Origin: Theropithecus gelada
Lineage: Eukaryota; Chordata; Mammalia; Primates; Cercopithecidae
NCBI RefSeq assembly: GCF_003255815.1
Contig: NC_037669.1
Location: 54,816,736 to 54,880,735, forward strand
Length of the DNA: 64,000 bases
Direction of reading: 5' to 3'
The notes beneath the pieces are model-generated. The model did no database searches. It worked only from the letters and a program-made list of their open reading frames with translations, and was not told the origin of the DNA. Positions 58,170-64,000 of the stretch are shown here, piece after piece. Position 1 is the first letter of the stretch, and each line of letters begins with the position of its first letter. The translations under genes and the position numbers were made by a program.

Positions 58170-58390
58170 CCCCGATTGTGTCCACTCAGCTGTGTGACCT
58201 TGGGGGAGTTGCTCACCCTCTCTGAACCCCCGTTTCTTCTCCTTGTGAAATGGCTAGTCCCACACCTTGTATTGGGAGGGTGGAATGACATGTTGCTAAG
58301 CTTAGCACAGGAGCCTAACTGGGGAAGAACTAAACACAGGGGCACTGTTTTTAGCCAGTACCTGTGTTAGGGGCCTCTCAGCACACCCCT
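58170..58390. repeat. MIR
   Basis: 'gctgtgtgaccttgggggag' and 'ttctccttgtgaaatggcta' are MIR core. Confidence 0.75.
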
Positions 58391-58980
58391 ACTCTCAACC
58401 CTGGAGCTAAGCCCTGTCTCTGGGCCCCCAGCACCTATCCTAGACCAGGAGCAGCCCACGAGGCTCCGTGAATGTTTGAGAAATGAACTAACAAGGCTTT
58501 AAGACAGAGTCTAAACTCAAGTTTGGAGGATGGGACTCAGAGGTCTTTGAACCCCTTGAAATTGTCCACAACTTTTGGTGAGCCAGGATCTTTTTGCTGG
58601 GAGAGCATCAGGGATTTTCAGTGGCTTCTTAAGGTGTCTGTGAGCCACCACGGGTTAAGAGCCTGGAAGCTTTGGGGACAGCTGCTCCCCAGAGAGGAAA
58701 AGAGCAGGGCCTCTGCCCCCAAATACACCCAGGCCTCAACTCTTGCACCCTCCATGCACCCTCTCCTGGTGGTGCCTCCCTGGCCCACCGACAGGCTCTC
58801 AGGAACAGGAACTTTTAGGGGATATCCACCTGGGGCCAGGTATATACTGGAGGCTGCAGGTTTGAAATAAGAGATTATTACAGAATCAGACCAGGGTGAC
58901 AAGTGCCCAGGAAGGTGAGGGAAGGAAGGTGGGAAGAGGAATGTCTAAGCTGAAACAAGTCACCATCCTATCTTACCTGG
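58391..58980 (+). other. PRRT3 intron 1, no repeat recognised
   Basis: GC-moderate sequence; no exon supported. Confidence 0.5.
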
Positions 58981-59011
58981 GTGTTTACACTGGCGTCTCT
59001 CTCCCCGTCTT

Positions 59012-59307
59012 TTTTTTTTTTTGAGATGGAGTCTCGCTCTGTTGCCCAGGTTGGAATGCAGTGGTGCAATCTTGGCTCACTGCAACCTCCATCTCCTGGC
59101 TTTCAAGTGATTCTCCTGCCTCAGCCTTCTACGCAGCTTGGATTACAGGCACACACCACCATGCCTGGCTAATTTTTGTATTTTTAGTAGTGATGGGATT
59201 TCACCATGTTGGATAGCCTGGTCTCAAACTTCTGACCTCAAGTGATCCGCCCACCTAGGCCTCCCAAAGTGCTGGGATTCCAGGTGTGAGCCACAGCACC
59301 TGGCCTC
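59012..59307 (-). mobile_element. AluS-like
   Basis: 'ctctctccccgtcttt' before and 'ctctctccgtttttt' after: target duplication. Confidence 0.9.
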
Positions 59308-59329
59308 TCTCCGTTTTTTAAAACACGAA

Positions 59330-60135
59330 TAAGGCTTTGTCATCCCCATGCTTTCCATCCCCACTAGCTGCCTGTGACATGTGGAATAAAATTCAGGTGC
59401 CGCGTCGTGGCCTACAAGACACCTGTGACCTCACTCCGCCTTCCTGATTTTCATTTCCTGTGCTCCAGCAGCACTTGTGTTCTTTTTTTTTTTTTTTAGA
59501 CAGAGTCTGACTCTGTCGCCCAGGCTGGAATGCGATGGTGTAATCTCAGCTCACTGCAACCTCTGCCTCCCGGGTTCAAGTGATTCTCCTGCCTCAGCCT
59601 CCCAAGTAGCTGGGATTACAGACACCCGCCACCATGCTTGGCTAATTTTTGTATTTTTAGTACAGATGGGGTTTTGCCATGTTGGCCAGGCTGGTCTCAA
59701 ACTCCTGGCCTCAAACAATGTACCAGCCTCAGCCTCCCAAAGTGCTGGGATTACAGGCCTGAGCCACCGCGCCCGGCCTCCTATTATTTCTTGAACTCAC
59801 CCAGCTCATTCCTGCCTCAGAGCCTCTGTACTTGCTGTTCCCTCTGCTAAATGCCTTTTCCCCAAATCTTCAAAGAGCTGACTCTTTCTTATTCAGCATT
59901 TAGCTTAAATGTCACCTCAGAGAGGACATCCTGGTACCCCCTGTGTAAATGGCCTCTCATCCATCTCTTAGCCCTCTTTTATTTTCTTCATAGCTCATCT
60001 TATTTAAAAGTATGTATCATCGTCTCTCCCCTAGAATGCCGTTTGCGAGGGCAGTCTCATCAGTGTTTTTCACTGCTTTATCATCAGGGCCTGGCACATA
60101 GTGTGTGTGCAAATTATTTGTTGAAATAGTTAAGG
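59330..60135 (+). repeat. L2 3' end split by an Alu
   Basis: 'ggcctacaagacacctgtga', then after the Alu 'cttgctgttccctctgctaa', 'tcacctcagagaggacatcc' and 'gggcctggcacatagt' give the L2 3'-end order. Confidence 0.85.
59481..59777 (-). mobile_element. AluS-like nested in L2
   Basis: 'tttttttagacagagtctga' to 'gccaccgcgcccggcc'. Confidence 0.92.
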
Positions 60136-60224
60136 GGAATGGAGAGACAGAAAGCTTTCTGGACAGAGGGAAAAGTAAAAGGGTTCTAATGCATTTCAAG
60201 CGTCAGGTATGAACCTCGCCCATA

Positions 60225-60370
60225 TGTGTTTGGTTATTTAAGTCTTATAAGAGCCGCCTCAAGTTAGACAGGCTTATTATCCCCCATTTTACTGATAGGG
60301 AAACTACGATGCAGAGAAGTCAAATGACTCCCCCAGGAAATGAAGATGTTGGGATTCAAACTCAGGACCC
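60225..60370 (+). repeat. MIR
   Basis: 'ccccattttactgataggga' and 'gatgcagagaagtcaaatga'. Confidence 0.8.
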
Positions 60371-60449
60371 TCCCCAAAGGCAGGTGCATATTCCTCTCCC
60401 TCTCCACCTCTCTCATTTTTGAAGTGGGCTTTAGGAATAACATTTCAGG

Positions 60450-60742
60450 CTGGGCGCAGTGGCTCATGCCTGTAATCCCAGCACTTTAGGGGGCCAAGAT
60501 GGGCAGATCACCTGAGGTCAGGAGTTTAAGACTAGCCTGGCCAACATGGTGAAACCCTATCTCTTAAAAATATAAAAATTAGCCAGGTGTGGTGGCACAT
60601 GTCTGTAACCCCAGCTACTCAGGAGGCTGAGGCAGGAGAATCACTTGAACCCGGGAGGTGGAGGTTGCAGCAGTGAGCCAAGATCACGCCACTGTACTCC
60701 AGCCTGAGCATCAGAGTGAGACTATGTCTCAAAAAAAAAAAA
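60450..60742 (+). mobile_element. AluS-like
   Basis: Target 'ataacatttcag' before and 'aacaggatttcag' after. Confidence 0.9.
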
Positions 60743-61069
60743 AGAACAGGATTTCAGCAAGTGAAGGAGAAGGGAGAGAGCATTTCCGCAGAAGCAAAGG
60801 CATGGGAGTCACACAGTCCAGTGGATGTTGGAGGACAGATGAACAGCCTGTGGTGGCCAGGGTCTTGGAAGGCCAGGAGAGGAGCTTATGTTCTTTCCTG
60901 AGGGAAATGGGGAGCCACTGAAGGTTTTAAAGCAGGCAAGTGCCACATCCAGCAGTTTTAAAAGCAGAGAAGCTGCTGCTTTGCATTGTTTTTCTTTCCT
61001 GCCAGCTCCTTGAGGAAGGCATGGGGGCCCTCAGCCCTCACGTCATTCCCCCTGTTTTTTTTTTTTTAG

Positions 61070-62144
61070 GCTCATCCAGTGAGGACTGGAAGGTGGGGGC
61101 TTTAGGCCCAGGCATCGGAGTAGACCATGGCCTCCAGCCCATGGGGCTGTGTATGTGGCTTTCTGCTGTTGTTGCTGCTGCCACTCCTGGGGACTGGCCC
61201 TGCCCTGGGGAGGGGCTTTCCCAGGCCACTTGAAAACTCCAAAACCCCTATGATTCCTGGAGCCCACCCTAAGGGCTCTTTGGGCTCAGAGCCCCACTCC
61301 TTTGACATCTTCCTGGACAACCCCAGAGCTGAGAGTCACAGGAATTCTGATGTCCGCCACGCCCCTGCTGACGAGATGCCTGAGAAGCCTGTAGCCTCTC
61401 CCCTTGGCCCAGCCCTGTACGGGCCCAAAGCAGCCCAAGGGGCTCAGAGAGAACGACTCCCAGTAACTGATGACCTCCAGATGGCTCGAGGACAAAGCTC
61501 CCACGGCTGGACAGGACCTCTGGATTCACAAGAGCTTCTGGAGCAAGAAGCAGTGGCTCCGCACCCAGTGGGCCACCCTCATCTCACTTTCATCCCTACA
61601 ACTCCCAGACTTCAACTCAGGGTAGCCACAGTTCCTCCCTCCCTGCAGCATGGAGGCCAACAGGGACAGCAGCCACCTAGAGATGAGGGTCTGAAGGCCA
61701 AAACCAAGAGCAGGGTCCCACCCACTTCTCCCTCAGACTACCAGGGCCCACCCCACACCCTTGTTCCCCACTCAGGTACTGTCAAGAGGCCAGTCCTGGA
61801 AGGACAGGGTGGGTCTGAGGAACACTTCCAGGAGGCAGCTCAAGGCCCCCTCTTCACCCAGCAGGATCCAGCAGCCTCTGATGTTGGCTCAGTTCCCCCA
61901 GTTGAGGTGGTGTACTCTCAGGAGCCAGGGGCCCAGCCAGACTTGGCATTGGCCAGAAGCCTTCCTCCTGCTGAGGAGCTGCCGGTTGAGACCCCCAAGA
62001 GGGCTGGAGCTGAGGTGTCCTGGGAAGTCAGCTCCTCAAGTCCGCTGCCCAAGCAGGTTGACCTCCCTGACGCTAAGGATTCACCAGGACCCCAGCCCAT
62101 GGATCCGCCTGCCTCAGAGGCTCCTGACGGGCCGTCCAAGCCAG
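61070..62144 (+). CDS. PRRT3: PRRT3 exon 2 (start codon exon)
   Basis: Acceptor after an 11-T run ('ttttttttttag'), ATG at 61127, donor 'aagccag/gttggt'. Codes residues 1-339 plus one base. The donor 'gttggt' is weaker than consensus. Confidence 0.93.
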
Positions 62145-64000
62145 GTTGGTATCAGTGAGCGTGTTGAGTGATGTTCCGGGGCAGCTGGATGCCTCAATTC
62201 TGTTTGACCCTGGGTCCCTCTAGGTCTCATTTTCCTCTCTGTGGCAAATGAAGGTGATTGTGACTCAATCCTGAGGGATTAGGAGCACCATAGGAGGGTC
62301 AGGTAACTACTGCTTAGTTATAGTCAGATGACTACTTTGTCATTTCAGAGATAGCAGCAATGAATGGAGCAGACCCCATCTCCCCCCAGCGGGTGAGAGG
62401 AGCCGTGGAGGCCCCAGGCACCCCCAAGCCCCTCATCCCTGGTCCCTCAGACCCTGGCCCAGCTGCAAACCGAACAGAGAGCCCCATGGGGGCCCTGCAG
62501 CCAGGTGAGGGCATGGCTGGGGTGTGGGGAGAGGGAGTGCTCTGTCTAGTAACTGAGAACCTCTGTTGGGGGTGTGTGAGGGGTGGAGGGCAGGGAATGA
62601 ATGGAGACAATCACCTGCTTAAAGGAGTTGCCCAGGGCCTCCTTCAAACAGCCTAGGATAATAAATTCATACTCACTGGGAAATCTGGGAGAAGTCATTT
62701 GCCCTTTTGGGGCTAGAATGTTCTAATATGTAACATGGATATGTTTTAGAACAACAACAAAAAAAAAAATACAAAAATTAGCTGGGTGTGGTTGTGCATG
62801 CCTGTAGTCCCAGCGATTCTGGAGGTTGAGGTGGGAAATCCCTTGACCTGGAGGTCAAGGCTGCAGTGAGCCCTCATTGCACCACTGCACACCAGCCTGG
62901 ATGACAGAGTGAGAACCTGTCTCAAAAAAAAAAAAAAAAAGAAAGAAAGAAAGAAAGAGAAATTTCAATGCCCAAGCCACGTTCCAAGAAATTCTTATTC
63001 CTTGGCCTCCAGACGATTCTATTATGCAGCCCATGTGTTGAACTGCTGGGGTACTACCTCCCTGATAGTACCCTGAAATAAAAACGATAGGGGACATCCA
63101 TTTAGCACTTACTGGGTGTTGGGCACCATGCTAAACATTCCATCTTCTTCACAACCCAATGAGGCAGATGCTGTTATCTCCATTTTGCAGATTTGCTTGG
63201 AAAAGTTAAATGACTTGCCAACCACACTAGAGGGTGATAGAAAATCAAAAGCACTTTTCAAAAGGCGATTTTAATATTGTTATCATTGCAGATGACGCCG
63301 AGGAGTGGCCGGGGCGCCCCCAAAGCCATCCCCCAGCACCCCCAGTCCAGGCCCCCTCGACGTCACGCCGGGGCCTCATTCGAGTCACCACACAGCGAGC
63401 CCTGGGCCAGCCTCCCCCTCCGGAGCCCTCAGCCAGCTCCATGGCTTCAGCCCCAGCCTCCAGCCCCCCAGCCAATGCCACTGCACCCCCGCTACGCTGG
63501 GGCCCCCTGCGGCGGGTCCTGAGCTTCTCCTGGGAGCTGCACGTCTACGGGGTGGGGGTGCTCTTTCTGCTGCCCGCGTTGTTGGCGCTGGCTGCGCTGG
63601 CAGCCGCCCCAGCAGGGCCCCGGCTGGCATTGGTGGCCGCGGTGCTGGTGCTCGTGGCTTCAGGGCTGCGATCCGCCTACATGCTTACCGACCCTTATGG
63701 CTCGCAGGCGCGGCTGGGCGTTCGCGGGGGCTTGGTGCTGTACAACCTGCCCTTCCCCTTGCTGCTCACGGCGCTGGCGGCCCTGACTCTGCTCGGCCTG
63801 GGCGCGGGGCTGCCGCCACCGCTGCAAAACCCACTCCTGCTGGGAGCAGTGGCGTTGGTGCATGGTGTGGGGTTGCTCGCGACAGACCTGCTGTCCACAT
63901 GGTCTGTGCTCAACCTCCTTATGCAAGGTTTGTCGTGCGCCTGGGGCGCGGCCGTGGCTCTAGGCACGCTCTGCCTGTGCCGTCGCCGCCTGCTGGACGG
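61127..64000 (+). CDS. PRRT3: PRRT3, proline-rich transmembrane protein 3 (5' part, continues beyond window)
   Basis: Joined coding exons 61127-62144, 62349-62504 and 63292 to at least 64000: about 628 residues of a protein I recall as about 980. Signal peptide 1-28 (SSPWGCVCGFLLLLLLPLLG), then a long Pro/Ser/Gly-rich, low-complexity ectodomain to about residue 470. Then come hydrophobic segments at about 476-498, 503-522, 545-567, 578-598 and 600-625, so it is a multipass membrane protein. Function is not established. The ATG is the first in exon 2, follows a short 5' UTR (61070-61126) and precedes the signal peptide directly. No stop or frameshift. Introns are GT-AG, both phase 1. Same strand as EMC3 but 16 kb apart with its own CpG island. 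Confidence 0.95.
62349..62504 (+). CDS. PRRT3: PRRT3 exon 3
   Basis: 156 nt (52 codons): IAAMNGADPISPQRVRGAVE to MGALQP. Acceptor 'atttcag', donor 'gtgagg'. Length divisible by 3 with matching phases, so skipping it would keep the frame. Confidence 0.94.
62770..62937 (+). mobile_element. Alu right arm in PRRT3 intron
   Basis: 'aaaattagctgggtgtggtt' to 'gagaacctgtctc', followed by a GAAA run (62938-62960). Confidence 0.85.
63080..63245 (+). repeat. MIR in PRRT3 intron 3
   Basis: 'tttagcacttactgggtgtt', 'aacccaatgaggcagatgct' and 'aaatgacttgccaaccacac' are close to consensus MIR. Confidence 0.88.
63292..64000 (+). CDS. PRRT3: PRRT3 exon 4, cut by window edge
   Basis: Open from acceptor 'cattgcag' to the edge: DDAEEWPGRPQSHPPAPPVQ through the first five hydrophobic segments, ending CRRRLLDG. 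GC-rich, unlike the flanking introns. Confidence 0.95.

Noticed and set aside
57489..58370. Several long overlapping open frames (up to 205 codons) on both strands near the PRRT3 5' end
   Set aside because: GC-rich CpG-island sequence is poor in stop codons. The frames overlap each other on both strands, show no family resemblance, and the real PRRT3 start with a signal peptide lies at 61127.
61038..61529. Minus-strand open frames opposite PRRT3 exon 2
   Set aside because: Shadows of the GC-rich, proline-rich coding strand; no independent features.

Overview
This window is nuclear DNA from an Old World monkey (macaque/baboon-type catarrhine). Roughly 40% of it is Alu. Many of the young copies share a form I associate with cercopithecid AluYR elements: 'ggctcaagcctgtaat', 'aactagccgggcgaggtgg' and 'gctgagatccggccactg'. 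Two N runs show it is a draft assembly. The genes place it in the segment syntenic with human 3p25.3, read from the FANCD2 side toward PRRT3.

Layout. (1) About 1.4-16.4 kb, minus strand: a broken duplicate of the 5' half of FANCD2. I recognise exons 3-7 and 11-16 by sequence. Nine of the eleven keep the exon length I recall for FANCD2 exactly or to within one base; the other two differ by the visible indels. Three exons have frameshifting deletions, one has a nonsense codon, three splice sites are destroyed, and exons 2 (start codon) and 8-10 were not found. It is a pseudogene. A U6 snRNA pseudogene lies in one of its introns. (2) 19.3-20.0 kb: a CpG-rich promoter zone interrupted by an Alu. 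(3) 20.0-44.7 kb, plus strand: the complete eight-exon EMC3 gene (ER membrane complex insertase subunit). All splice sites are good and the total is 261 codons, but codon 76 reads TGA. (4) 44.7-57.5 kb: intergenic DNA made of Alus, an ancient DNA transposon and old unassigned repeats, with no gene I can support. (5) From 57.6 kb, plus strand: a CpG island and probable non-coding first exon of PRRT3, then coding exons from 61,127 to the window edge (about 628 of roughly 980 residues).

EMC3 and PRRT3 are co-oriented but independent genes, each with its own promoter; there are no operons. The FANCD2-like copy runs in the opposite direction, head to head with EMC3. The most consequential observations are the in-frame stop in an otherwise perfect EMC3, the lesion pattern of the FANCD2 copy, an 80-bp near-identical duplication spanning a pseudo-exon donor site, and a CpG-rich zone split by an Alu between the two head-to-head units.
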